A stretch of DNA of 13,168 bases from Candidatus Omnitrophota bacterium (GTDB taxonomy: Bacteria; Omnitrophota; Gorgyraeia; 2-01-FULL-45-10). The notes under the pieces are model-generated. The model saw nothing but the letters and a program-made list of their open reading frames with translations. It ran no database searches and was not told the origin of the DNA. The stretch covers positions 1 through 13,168 of the forward strand of contig JAPLMG010000093.1 in NCBI GenBank assembly GCA_026387165.1. Direction: 5' to 3'. Every line of letters starts with the position of its first letter. Within the stretch, counting starts at the first letter, position 1. Below, in pieces: positions 6,515 through 13,168 of the stretch. The translations under genes and the position numbers were made by a program.

Positions 6515-9147
6515 AATCCGCCACAAAAGAAGGCCTTGATGCTCTTGAGGCGAGGAGAAAAATATTCCTGCAAAATCTTGCAACGCTGTACGGCCAGGTA
6601 TCCATAAAAACAAAAGAGGTGAAAGAGATAAAATTCTACAGAGATTCCCTGGCAGGCCTTTGGGAGATGCACGACGATCTGTATAAGAAGATCGACGAGG
6701 CGAATGACGCGCAGGCATGGAATAAATTGCGCCATCTTAACAGGGATAGTATAGCGCTCAACATGCTTCTAGCAAAGGTCGGCATTAAAGTAGCAGGCAT
6801 GTTTGTCAACAGGAGATCCGGATTGCCGAATGATAAAATGACGCAAAACGCCGCAATAAAAACGCTTGATGGAGTGTTAAATAATCTTATACAGCTTGAA
6901 ACCGAACTGCACTACCGCGTGGAACGCCTACGCGCTCGCAAAAAGATACAACAGTTCGAGACGTCGGACCACCTGGGCAATCTTATCAGGACTTTCAGGC
7001 TAAAGGATCTGGATGTTGAGATCCAACCCGCCGTGTCAAAAGACGAGGATCCGAAGGTCACCATACGCCAGCATAGATGGATAAACGCCCATATAACGCT
7101 CGATCAGATAAGGCTCCGGATAAAAAGAGGGGAGATATCCCGGGCGAAAGAAAAACTTGAAATGCTGGCGGCGCTTTATAAGCAGCAGCGGATGACCGTT
7201 ATTGAGCGTTATCAAGATATAGTGTCCGAGATCACGGCTTTGAGGCGGATAATAGATGGCCTGCCCGACGCGCACGCCCCGCCGAAAGATGTTATTGAAG
7301 ACGTCTCCCGTAGAATAAAATCTATTGTTTCCCTTATTAAATTCCCCAAGCAGGTGACCATCCAGGAAATAGAATACGCAAGCATTGAAAAAGCCCTCCG
7401 CGGCCAGATACATACTCTAGCGGGCTGCGAGTCGGATTACGCGATCGTTATGAGGAATAAGACAAACCTCGAGTATTACGCGGGAAGGCTCGCTATCGCG
7501 GTAAAAAAAGGTAGATTGTCCAGGGCAGACAGACAGATCATCTTAAAGGGGCTTGATAAAGTCTTTCAGTGGACAGGGGATGGCAAGGTCAAGCCAAAAC
7601 AGTTTGCGCATGAATCGCTCAAGCCGGTTATGGGCTTTATAGGTAATAATGATTTTACAGCGGCAAAGAAAAATATCGGAAAAGCAGCAGAGTACCTCGA
7701 GGACAGGATCACAACGATAACCGGCATGGTGCCAAACGTTAAAAGCCGCGCGGCGTCTATATATAACAAAGTACGCGACCTAGATATGCAAAGAAGGTTG
7801 GATAATATACAGGAGATACTCAGTAAGAAAGATTACGAGGGCGTGGAGCTGGAATTACAGGAGCTGGAAGAGAAATATTTTGAAACGGCCCCGGTTGAGC
7901 CGGGCTATAAACGCATAGCAGTCGAGATCAGAATGGCTCAAGGCATACTGCGCGGGCTCAAGAGTTTAAAGAATACGTCTTCGATAGGGCTGACATCCGC
8001 GAAGTTACGCGAGAGAATAGATATCATCAAAGACGACATAACCCATAAGCGCTCTTTTCGCGTAAATATAATACCGGCAAGTAAGAAATTACGCACAATT
8101 TTTATCAACCCCGGTACGACTTTCGGCGGCCTGTTTAATATACTCGGACGATCCAAAGACGAAGAGCTCAATCGAGTGCCGGGCCAATTTAGATATCAGG
8201 GCGATCCGCAAAATAGAGTGCCGGATCCGTGTACGATAGATCTCGGAAGGTCTGCAAGGGCCGGCGGAGATGCTCAATATCACGACGAAGGGCCGGGCAC
8301 GGAGAATGATAAGTATCGCGAACAAGGGAACAGGCCAGAAGCTTGGACAGCCGAGCAGGTCGCAAATATACCAATAGCGATTAAAAGGCTTTACGATAGT
8401 ATGGTTGATCTGAATCATAGATCAATTGCCGGAGATACTACTCCTGAAACTGCGAGATTGTTAAAGGATGTTTTTGGGATTGCCAGGACAGGAAAAGCGC
8501 TCTGCTCCAAAGCCTCGGCTGTCTATAAAACATGGGATGAGGCGCTTAGAGCAGCAAAGCTTGATCCTGAAAAAATAAGAAAGCATCCCGCTGGCTGGAC
8601 GGTGGAAGAGAAAAGCAAAATACATGAAGCCATCAGGTATCTTTACGATAATGGCGTTGATTTAAATGCCACGGCTATTTCTACCGATACTGCTCCGGAG
8701 ACGTCACAATTGTTAAAAAAGGTATTAGGTACCGCAAGAACAGGAGGAGCGCTTTATCAGCAGGCATTGCCAATATACACTAGCTGGGATAATGCTTTAA
8801 TAGCGGGAGGCCTTGATCCGGGAGTAATAAGAATTAATAATGGTAAATGGAGCGATGGGGAGATCGCGAAAATACCCGACGCAATAAATGATCTTTATGA
8901 TAACGGTGTTGACTTAAATGCTGTGGCGATTTTTAATGATACCTCCTCCGAGACAACGCGATTATTGGAGGAAGTATTTGGAATCGACAGAACCGGCAGG
9001 GGGCTTTATAGACAAGCTTCCAAGGCGTACGGCGACTGGGACAACGCCCTTATAGCATCAGGCTTTGCGTCCGAAGACATAAGAATACGGTTTGATTGGA
9101 CCGATGAAGTCCGAAGAAAAATACCGGATGCCATCAAAGAGCTTTAA
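6511..9147 (+). CDS. large helical mosaic protein with tandem homing-endonuclease-type repeats (N-terminal part before in-frame TAA)
   Basis: This 878-residue product is the first part of a longer gene. Residues 1-570 are charged and predicted by eye to be mostly helical or coiled coil (for example LELQELEEKY and ALRRIIDGL). There is no signal peptide and no family I recognise. A linker follows with YHDEGPG (590-596). From residue 612 come ~84-residue tandem repeats starting at Trp612, Trp696, Trp780 and Trp863, each with LYDNGVDLN, a DT..ET..LL segment, RTG.ALY and SWDNALIAAGLDP. The W-x-N-A-L-x-A-A-G-L signature recalls Pfam 'homing endonuclease associated repeat' (HNH_repeat). The fourth repeat stops at TAA (9145-9147), where the others have Tyr (TAT or TAC). 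The same frame stays open to 10554 with matching repeat sequence, so this looks like a nonsense-interrupted gene. Its ATG overlaps the previous stop. Confidence 0.75.
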   Translation: MKSATKEGLDALEARRKIFLQNLATLYGQVSIKTKEVKEIKFYRDSLAGLWEMHDDLYKKIDEANDAQAWNKLRHLNRDSIALNMLLAKVGIKVAGMFVNRRSGLPNDKMTQNAAIKTLDGVLNNLIQLETELHYRVERLRARKKIQQFETSDHLGNLIRTFRLKDLDVEIQPAVSKDEDPKVTIRQHRWINAHITLDQIRLRIKRGEISRAKEKLEMLAALYKQQRMTVIERYQDIVSEITALRRIIDGLPDAHAPPKDVIEDVSRRIKSIVSLIKFPKQVTIQEIEYASIEKALRGQIHTLAGCESDYAIVMRNKTNLEYYAGRLAIAVKKGRLSRADRQIILKGLDKVFQWTGDGKVKPKQFAHESLKPVMGFIGNNDFTAAKKNIGKAAEYLEDRITTITGMVPNVKSRAASIYNKVRDLDMQRRLDNIQEILSKKDYEGVELELQELEEKYFETAPVEPGYKRIAVEIRMAQGILRGLKSLKNTSSIGLTSAKLRERIDIIKDDITHKRSFRVNIIPASKKLRTIFINPGTTFGGLFNILGRSKDEELNRVPGQFRYQGDPQNRVPDPCTIDLGRSARAGGDAQYHDEGPGTENDKYREQGNRPEAWTAEQVANIPIAIKRLYDSMVDLNHRSIAGDTTPETARLLKDVFGIARTGKALCSKASAVYKTWDEALRAAKLDPEKIRKHPAGWTVEEKSKIHEAIRYLYDNGVDLNATAISTDTAPETSQLLKKVLGTARTGGALYQQALPIYTSWDNALIAGGLDPGVIRINNGKWSDGEIAKIPDAINDLYDNGVDLNAVAIFNDTSSETTRLLEEVFGIDRTGRGLYRQASKAYGDWDNALIASGFASEDIRIRFDWTDEVRRKIPDAIKEL
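8278..8298 (+). repeat. YHDEGPG linker motif, copy 2
   Basis: Residues 590-596 of the mosaic protein read YHDEGPG, in a Gly-rich linker between the helical region and the tandem repeats; it is followed by TENDKYRE. From GACGAAGGGCC on, the DNA is identical to the copy at 9826 for at least 17 bases. Confidence 0.6.
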
Positions 9148-9330
9148 AACAACGAGATAAGCTTAAATTCAATAGCCATTCAGAAAGATTTTTCTCCCCT
9201 GACAAAACGGTTATTAAAAAGGATATTTGGAGTTATGAGAAGCGGCAAAGCGCTTTATAAAGAGGCTATTAGAATATATAACAGTTGGGACAATGCTCTT
9301 ATGGCAGCAGGGCTTGACCCTGCCGCCATA
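8344..9330 (+). repeat. four ~84-codon tandem repeats (homing-endonuclease-associated type)
   Basis: The units begin at 8344, 8596, 8848 and 9097, with spacings of 84, 84 and 83 codons. The last unit runs to about 9330 (78 codons). Each has the pattern W-(T/S)-x-E, then IxxAIxxLY, then VDLNxxAI, a Thr-rich segment, LLxxVFGxxRTG, and xWDNALxAxG. Repeat divergence at DNA level is high while the pattern is kept, which argues that they were under protein-level selection. The fourth unit crosses the TAA at 9145 without any loss of register. Confidence 0.8.
9145..9147 (+). other. in-frame TAA replacing a conserved Tyr codon
   Basis: In repeats 1-3 the position is the Tyr of IKRLYD, RYLYDN or NDLYDN, encoded by TAC or TAT. 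Here the codon is TAA, and the downstream codons (AACAACGAG...) still encode the repeat. A single base change (TAT or TAC to TAA) explains it. Elsewhere in the window TAA acts as an ordinary stop (thiL, alr, ilvD), so a genetic-code change is unlikely. Nonsense mutation, readthrough and sequencing error are all possible. Confidence 0.75.
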
Positions 9331-10554
9331 TGGCAGTCTAACAGTGCTCACAGATGCTCTTATAGCGGCGTTTCTTTTAGCTCTATTTTAGAGAGGGATA
9401 CAGCTATAATTCTTTTGTATTTTAAATTAATTCCTGAAATAGCATTAAGGGAAACTTTTCAAGTAAAAGTAAGGGATAGATATTTTGATTTTTATTCATC
9501 GAATAAAGAAATATTCTTTGAACCTCACGGCTCATATTGGACTGGGCAAAATATTGCGGATTATTGGAAAGATAGGCGGGAAATATTAGACCAAAATGGC
9601 CATAGCAGCGCATTGTTGTACGCCTTTGAAAATACAGCAGTTCTTTTAGATGAGATTTTGCCCGAACTCGGGATAGTTATTACAGCCGCAGATCGTGAGA
9701 TAATTAGAAGTGAAATTTTGAAAGTAAATTCTAATTCTCCAATAGAAGAAACACCGGTTTTTACGGTATCTACAGGACTGAAAGATCATCCTATCCCCGC
9801 ACATGCTGCGGCTGAAGGCGCCTCGTACCGCGACGAAGGGCCGGGCACGGACAATTATCGAGAGACAGGCGCGATCATTCAAGCGGCAGTCGCCGATTAT
9901 CTCGATGAAAAACAGGCCCGTTTCGTTGCGGCAATAGAGTATGTGGATGCCGTCGGCAAAGCGAATGCCGCGTCATTTCTGTCCATATTACAGAAAACAC
10001 CAGGCGGCGTTATGACAGATATCGTCGTAGAGCTTTACTCGATAAGCGGCAAATCCTTTACATATGACGATTACAATCTGGAGAAGAAGGATTTTAGCGC
10101 AAAAAAGATCCGCGCAAATACGCTCACGCTTTTCGTGACCGGCAAGGACGAGGACCTGAAGCAGCAGGATCTTGTGGGTAAGATAGGGGATTACACCCTG
10201 AGCCCCGCCAATACGATATTGATGCCTGTAGGCATGGATAATGAAGGCAAGGACCTGTCAGGGCTTATCCGCAGTACCGTCTTAGGCCTGCGGCTCATGA
10301 AGATAGCCGGCAGCAAAGTTGACAGGGAATTCATAACCGAGACCTTGGATCAGTTCAGAGTCCTATGTAGTGACTCCGTCGTGAAGGGGTTTGACCTCAC
10401 GGAAGACGACCTTATCGAGATGGTTACAGGAAGCATAAACGATATTATGCGCGCTTTAAAGAAATTGATAAAGCTATTGCCTATCACTCCTATAGACCTC
10501 GCAGTATTGGAAGAGATCTACCGCAACGCAAAGAAGACGCTCGTCGCAGCGTAA
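9235..10554 (+). CDS. C-terminal part of the mosaic gene: repeat, nuclease-like domain, unknown C-terminal domain
   Basis: This ORF lies in the same frame as the preceding one (2724 bases after its start). It holds the end of repeat 4 (SGKALYKEAIRIYNSWDNALMAAGLDP), so homologous coding really begins right after the TAA at 9148. The ATG at 9235 is an internal Met with GGAG too close to serve as a good Shine-Dalgarno. Residues 45-130 look like a small restriction-type nuclease: ILERD (Glu53), then RDRYFDFY (Asp85) and IFFEPHG (Glu96, His98), then YWKDRREILDQNG. The E...DF...ExH order recalls the Vsr/EDxHD or PD-(D/E)XK folds, which is inference only. Residues 198-204 are YRDEGPG. Residues 205-439 form a soluble alpha/beta-looking domain I do not recognise, containing TILMPVGMDNEG and ETLDQFRVL. 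The nuclease stretch looks AT-richer than its surroundings. Confidence 0.65.
   Translation: MRSGKALYKEAIRIYNSWDNALMAAGLDPAAIWQSNSAHRCSYSGVSFSSILERDTAIILLYFKLIPEIALRETFQVKVRDRYFDFYSSNKEIFFEPHGSYWTGQNIADYWKDRREILDQNGHSSALLYAFENTAVLLDEILPELGIVITAADREIIRSEILKVNSNSPIEETPVFTVSTGLKDHPIPAHAAAEGASYRDEGPGTDNYRETGAIIQAAVADYLDEKQARFVAAIEYVDAVGKANAASFLSILQKTPGGVMTDIVVELYSISGKSFTYDDYNLEKKDFSAKKIRANTLTLFVTGKDEDLKQQDLVGKIGDYTLSPANTILMPVGMDNEGKDLSGLIRSTVLGLRLMKIAGSKVDREFITETLDQFRVLCSDSVVKGFDLTEDDLIEMVTGSINDIMRALKKLIKLLPITPIDLAVLEEIYRNAKKTLVAA
9826..9846 (+). repeat. YRDEGPG linker motif, copy 3
   Basis: Residues 198-204 of the C-terminal fragment read YRDEGPG, followed by TDNYRE, very similar to the TENDKYRE after copy 2. 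It separates the nuclease-like region from the unknown C-terminal domain, again acting as an inter-domain linker. Confidence 0.6.
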
Positions 10555-10581
10555 TTTTCAGCTTTTCCCTATTTAAATCAA

Positions 10582-10611
10582 TTGACACCTTATAAAGGTA
10601 TAGTATATAAT
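10582..10611 (+). promoter_or_regulatory. consensus sigma70 promoter for ilvD
   Basis: TTGACA at 10582-10587 and TATAAT at 10606-10611 are both perfect consensus hexamers with an 18-bp spacer. The expected transcription start is near 10618, giving a leader of about 97 nt before the ilvD ATG at 10715. The leader contains the large hairpin at 10631-10685. This is the clearest promoter in the window and marks the ilv genes as a separate unit. Confidence 0.8.
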
Positions 10612-10630
10612 TTTAGCCTGATGTACCGAG

Positions 10631-10685
10631 ATTGCTTCGCCCTGTACCAGTCGCGGCTTCGCCGCTCCGGTGCAGGGCTCGCAAT
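10631..10685. repeat. dispersed ATTGC...GCAAT hairpin repeat in the ilvD leader
   Basis: ATTGC (10631-10635) pairs with GCAAT (10681-10685). Next, GCCCTGTACC (10639-10648) pairs with GGTGCAGGGC (10669-10678) with one G-T wobble, and the tip is GCGGC-TTC-GCCGC (10653-10665). The right side, to 10691, is repeated before tsaE. The structure resembles common intergenic 'ATTGCTTCG...CTCGCAATGACGG' repeats. Because it sits in the transcribed leader it could influence ilvD expression, but there is no T-run to make it an attenuator terminator. Confidence 0.6.
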
Positions 10686-10701
10686 GACGGAGTGACTACG
10701 C

Positions 10702-10707
10702 AAAGGA
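10702..10707 (+). promoter_or_regulatory. Shine-Dalgarno of ilvD
   Basis: AAAGGA lies 7 nt upstream of the ilvD ATG at 10715. It is the best ribosome binding site in the window; most other genes here lack a recognisable one. It supports the chosen ilvD start. Confidence 0.6.
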
Positions 10708-10714
10708 TGAATTT

Positions 10715-12370
10715 ATGAAGAGCGATAAGATCAAGAAGGGTGTTGAGAGGGCAGGAGCAAGGAGCCTATTATACGCTACAGGCATATCAAAAGACGATAT
10801 GGCGAAGCCGTTCATAGCGGTAGCCACTTCGAGAACCGATATCATTCCGGGCCACATACATATGGACCGGCTTGAGCGTTTTATTGAGCGGGGAATATGC
10901 ATGGCAGGCGGTGTGCCTTTTTTCTTCGGCATCCCCGGCATCTGCGACGGCATCGCTATGGGTCACAACGGGATGAAGTATTCGCTTGCCTCGCGCGAAT
11001 TGATCGCCGATATGGTCGAGACGATCGTGAAGGCGCATTGCTTCGATGGGCTGGTCTGCCTGACCAATTGCGATAAGATCACGCCCGGTATGCTTATGGC
11101 CGCCGGAAGGCTCAATATCCCATCGATCTTTGTTACGGCAGGGCCCATGATGAGCGGAAATTATAAAGGCAGGCGCCTGTCGCTCGTTAAAGATACATTT
11201 GAGGCTGTTGGCAGGTTTAGAAAAGGCGATATTTCACAGGAAGAGCTTAATAACTTTGAAATGTGCGCATGTCCCGGAGCGGGAGCATGCCAGGGATTAT
11301 ACACGGCCAACTCCATGGCCTGTATCACGGAGGCGCTCGGCATGAGCGTTCCCGGCTGCGCTACGGCTATGGCCGTTTCGGCAAAGAAGGACAGGATCGC
11401 ACAGGAATCCGGTGAAAAGATAGTTAATTTAGTGCGAAGGAATATTTTGCCGCGCACCATAATGAGAAAAGAAGCGTTCGAGAATGCCATTAAAGTGGAC
11501 ATGGCTCTCGGCGGGTCCACCAACACAGTTCTGCATCTATTGGCGATAGCGAAGGAATTTGAGGTGCCGTTAACGATAGATACTTTTGATTCTATATCGC
11601 GCCAGACGCCGCATATTACAAATATTCTTCCGGGCGGAGAAGACTTCATGGAGGATCTGGAATACGCCGGCGGCATTCCGGCAATAATGAAGCGCATGAA
11701 GAATATGCTTAACGATGTCATGACATGCAGTTCAAAGACGATAAGCCAGATAGCCAATGATGCTCAAGTATTGGATGAGGATGTTATACGCGATATTAAA
11801 AATCCGTACCATACCGAAGGCGGGATAGCAATATTGAAAGGAAACCTTGCGCCGGAGGGAAGCGTCATAAAGCAGACGGCTGTTTCAAAGACTATGATGC
11901 AATTCACCGGCCATGCGCGTGTCTTCGATTCCGAAGAGTTATGCATGCAGGCCATTATGGCCGGCCTTGTTAAGAAGGGCGATTGCCTTGTCATCAGATA
12001 TGAAGGGCCGAAGGGCGGGCCGGGGATGAGAGAGATGCTCTCTCCTACAGCCGCGATAGTCGGATTGGGACTGTCTGACAGAGTCGCTTTGATCACCGAC
12101 GGCAGGTTCTCAGGAGGAACGCAAGGCCCCTGTCTCGGACACATCTCACCCGAAGCGCAAGTTGGCGGCCTTATCGCTATAGTGGAAGATGGCGATGAGA
12201 TCTCACTCGATATTCCAAATAGGAAGATTGAGTTAAAATTAAGCGGTGCCGAAATAAAGGCGCGTCTCGCGAAATGGCACGCTCCGGAGATAAAAGAGAG
12301 AGAAGGATATTTAGCGCGCTATGCCAAGCTTGTTTCATCGGCATCTGAAGGCGCCATTCTTAAGAGCTAA
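10715..12370 (+). CDS. ilvD: dihydroxy-acid dehydratase
   Basis: This 551-residue Fe-S enzyme dehydrates 2,3-dihydroxy-isovalerate and 2,3-dihydroxy-3-methylvalerate to the 2-keto acids of valine and isoleucine synthesis in the cytosol. The IlvD/Edd signatures are clear: CDKITPGMLMAA (119-130) with cluster ligand Cys119, GAGACQGLYTANSM with Cys192, and the second family signature ALITDGRFSGGTQGP near the C-terminus. The 73-residue Cys119-Cys192 spacing matches known family members. DIIPGHIHM (42-50) has Gly where [2Fe-2S]-type enzymes have Cys, as in the E. coli [4Fe-4S] type; Cys77 in ICDGIAMGH is a possible further ligand. Length is normal. A consensus promoter, a hairpin leader and AAAGGA support expression from this start. 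ilvB follows after 100 bp occupied by opposed 9-bp arrays. Confidence 0.95.
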   Translation: MKSDKIKKGVERAGARSLLYATGISKDDMAKPFIAVATSRTDIIPGHIHMDRLERFIERGICMAGGVPFFFGIPGICDGIAMGHNGMKYSLASRELIADMVETIVKAHCFDGLVCLTNCDKITPGMLMAAGRLNIPSIFVTAGPMMSGNYKGRRLSLVKDTFEAVGRFRKGDISQEELNNFEMCACPGAGACQGLYTANSMACITEALGMSVPGCATAMAVSAKKDRIAQESGEKIVNLVRRNILPRTIMRKEAFENAIKVDMALGGSTNTVLHLLAIAKEFEVPLTIDTFDSISRQTPHITNILPGGEDFMEDLEYAGGIPAIMKRMKNMLNDVMTCSSKTISQIANDAQVLDEDVIRDIKNPYHTEGGIAILKGNLAPEGSVIKQTAVSKTMMQFTGHARVFDSEELCMQAIMAGLVKKGDCLVIRYEGPKGGPGMREMLSPTAAIVGLGLSDRVALITDGRFSGGTQGPCLGHISPEAQVGGLIAIVEDGDEISLDIPNRKIELKLSGAEIKARLAKWHAPEIKEREGYLARYAKLVSSASEGAILKS

Positions 12371-12457
12371 TTGCGTTTATTGCGTTTGTAGTGTTTATTG
12401 GGTTTGACATTTTAACGCAAAAAACGCAACAAACGCTATAAGCACAACAAACAGGCG
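12370..12457. repeat. opposed 9-bp tandem arrays between ilvD and ilvB
   Basis: From the last base of the ilvD stop, four 9-bp units related to ATTGCGTTT run from 12370 to 12405. After a 7-bp spacer, units related to the reverse complement (AAACGCAAC) run with the same 9-bp period from 12413 to about 12457. The two arrays can pair into a long imperfect hairpin covering most of the intergenic region. The design matches the 10-bp arrays between tsaE and tsaB, but with an unrelated unit sequence. No Shine-Dalgarno is visible between the array and the ilvB ATG. Confidence 0.65.
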
Positions 12458-12470
12458 TAAGTTTTTACTC

Positions 12471-13046
12471 ATGAAAATGACCGGCGCGAAAATACTGATA
12501 GAGTGCCTCAAGAAAGAGGGCGTCGAAGTCATGTTCGGCTATCCGGGTGGACAGGTCCTGCCGATATTCGACCAGCTTTACGACGCTCCGATAAAATTCA
12601 TCCTGAACCGGCATGAACAGGCGGCGGCGCACGCGGCCGACGGTTATGCAAGAGCTACAGGTAAGGTCGGTGTGTGCCTGGCTACATCGGGACCCGGCGC
12701 CACAAATCTCGTTACGGGCATAGCAACTGCCTATATGGATTCGATACCGATGGTCGCCATCACCGGACAGGTGAAGAGTTTTCTGATAGGCAATGACGCT
12801 TTTCAGGAGGCCGATATCACCGGCATTACAAGGCCCATCACTAAACATAATTTTCTTGTCGAGGATGTTAAGGATTTGGCAAGGGTAATGAAAGAGGCCT
12901 TCCACATCGCTTCTACGGGAAGGCCCGGCCCGGTACTGGTGGATATTCCGTCGGACATACAGATGCAGGAGACGGAATTCGATTATCCAGAAAAGTCCGG
13001 ATACGCGGATACAATCCGACATATAGCGGCCATCCCGGACAGATAA
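12471..13046 (+). CDS. ilvB: acetolactate synthase large subunit, N-terminal part (frameshifted)
   Basis: Acetolactate synthase joins two pyruvates (or pyruvate and 2-ketobutyrate) using thiamine diphosphate, the first common step of branched-chain amino acid synthesis. This fragment is the TPP-binding pyrimidine domain: GYPGGQVLPIFD (23-34), RHEQAAAHAADGYARATG with the cofactor-activating Glu49, SGPGATNLVTGIATAYMDSIPMVAITGQV, QEADITGITRPITKHN and GRPGPVLVDIPSDIQ. It reads correctly up to YPEK near 12995, then drifts (SGYADTIRHIAAIPDR) and stops at TAA 13044-13046. The true continuation is in the -1 frame. A missing A in the AAAA run at 12991-12994 would restore a normal IlvB. A regulatory subunit and further ilv genes may follow outside the window. 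The start is ATG 12471, or ATG 12477. Confidence 0.88.
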   Translation: MKMTGAKILIECLKKEGVEVMFGYPGGQVLPIFDQLYDAPIKFILNRHEQAAAHAADGYARATGKVGVCLATSGPGATNLVTGIATAYMDSIPMVAITGQVKSFLIGNDAFQEADITGITRPITKHNFLVEDVKDLARVMKEAFHIASTGRPGPVLVDIPSDIQMQETEFDYPEKSGYADTIRHIAAIPDR

Positions 13047-13168
13047 AGCGGGCGGCCAAGGCCATCGGTGAATCGAAGAGGCCGATCCTTTACGTGGGCG
13101 GCGGCGCGATAGCCTGCGACGCGGCAGAAGAAGTTTATAAACTCGCCGCAAAGAACGACATACCGGTC
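12995..13168 (+). pseudogene. ilvB: acetolactate synthase continuation in shifted frame (partial)
   Basis: Reading from GTC at 12995, the -1 frame is open to the window end and gives VRIRGYNPTYSGHPGQIKRA, followed by AIGESKRPILYVGGGAI and AAKNDIPV. This is the start of the central FAD/DHAP-like domain of acetolactate synthase. It joins exactly to the upstream fragment after PEK if one A is added. Either the assembly lost a base in a homopolymer or the gene is truly frameshifted. The rest of the gene lies beyond the window. Confidence 0.8.

Noticed and set aside
9216..9237. Independent start with Shine-Dalgarno for the fragment at 9235
   Set aside because: GGAG is only two bases from the ATG and AAGG is too far; the Met is in the middle of a repeat whose earlier half is encoded just upstream in the same frame.
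10621..10695. 24-codon ORF in the ilvD leader as a branched-chain attenuator leader peptide
   Set aside because: It has only three Leu and no Ile or Val codons, no Shine-Dalgarno, and is simply the translation of a dispersed hairpin repeat.
11161..11757. 198-codon ORF on the minus strand
   Set aside because: It lies wholly within ilvD, whose Fe-S and signature motifs are intact; it is a reverse-frame shadow.
12404..12442. TTGACA and TATAAG as a promoter for ilvB
   Set aside because: The spacing of 27 bp is far too long, and both hexamers fall by chance in or beside the 9-bp arrays.
12989..12996. Programmed -1 frameshift in ilvB
   Set aside because: The A4 run does not form a proper X-XXY-YYZ slippery heptamer, and IlvB is not known to need recoding; a missing base is simpler.

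Overview
The window is a bacterial chromosomal segment with every recognisable gene on the + strand. It probably comes from an uncultured Gram-negative lineage. The large repeat-rich proteins joined by a YRDEGPG-type linker, and the many small palindromic repeats, remind me of Omnitrophota-like metagenome-assembled genomes. That assignment is an impression with low confidence; nothing here proves the taxon.

Layout. Positions 1-416 hold no gene and are packed with inverted repeats, including a MITE-like unit at 162-298. Positions 417-5105 form a compact housekeeping cluster: mtnA (methionine salvage), thiL (thiamine diphosphate synthesis), tsaE and tsaB (tRNA t6A37 modification) and alr (D-alanine for peptidoglycan). 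Gaps of 39-82 bp suggest co-transcription. Positions 5219-10554 hold an unusual accessory block behind its own extended -10 promoter: a secreted protein of unknown function, overlapped by 4 bp by a very long mosaic gene. That gene has a helical N-terminus, four tandem ~84-residue repeats resembling homing-endonuclease-associated repeats, a nuclease-like E...DF...ExH region and an unknown C-terminal domain. It is split by one in-frame TAA. From 10582 a consensus sigma70 promoter drives ilvD followed by ilvB (branched-chain amino acid synthesis). ilvB is broken by an apparent one-base deletion and then runs off the window.

The most striking features are repeats that enter coding sequence. tsaB carries a 201-bp (67-codon) in-frame insertion flanked by GGATGG direct repeats. 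The stop codons of mtnA and thiL lie inside perfect palindromes, so the last 9-11 residues of each protein come partly from repeat DNA. tsaE ends in a 10-bp tandem array, and ilvD is followed directly by a 9-bp tandem array; each array faces an inverted partner array just before the next gene. The motif YRDEGPG/YHDEGPG occurs three times in the accessory block, always in the same reading frame. Together these suggest a genome in which small repeats spread in frames that proteins tolerate.
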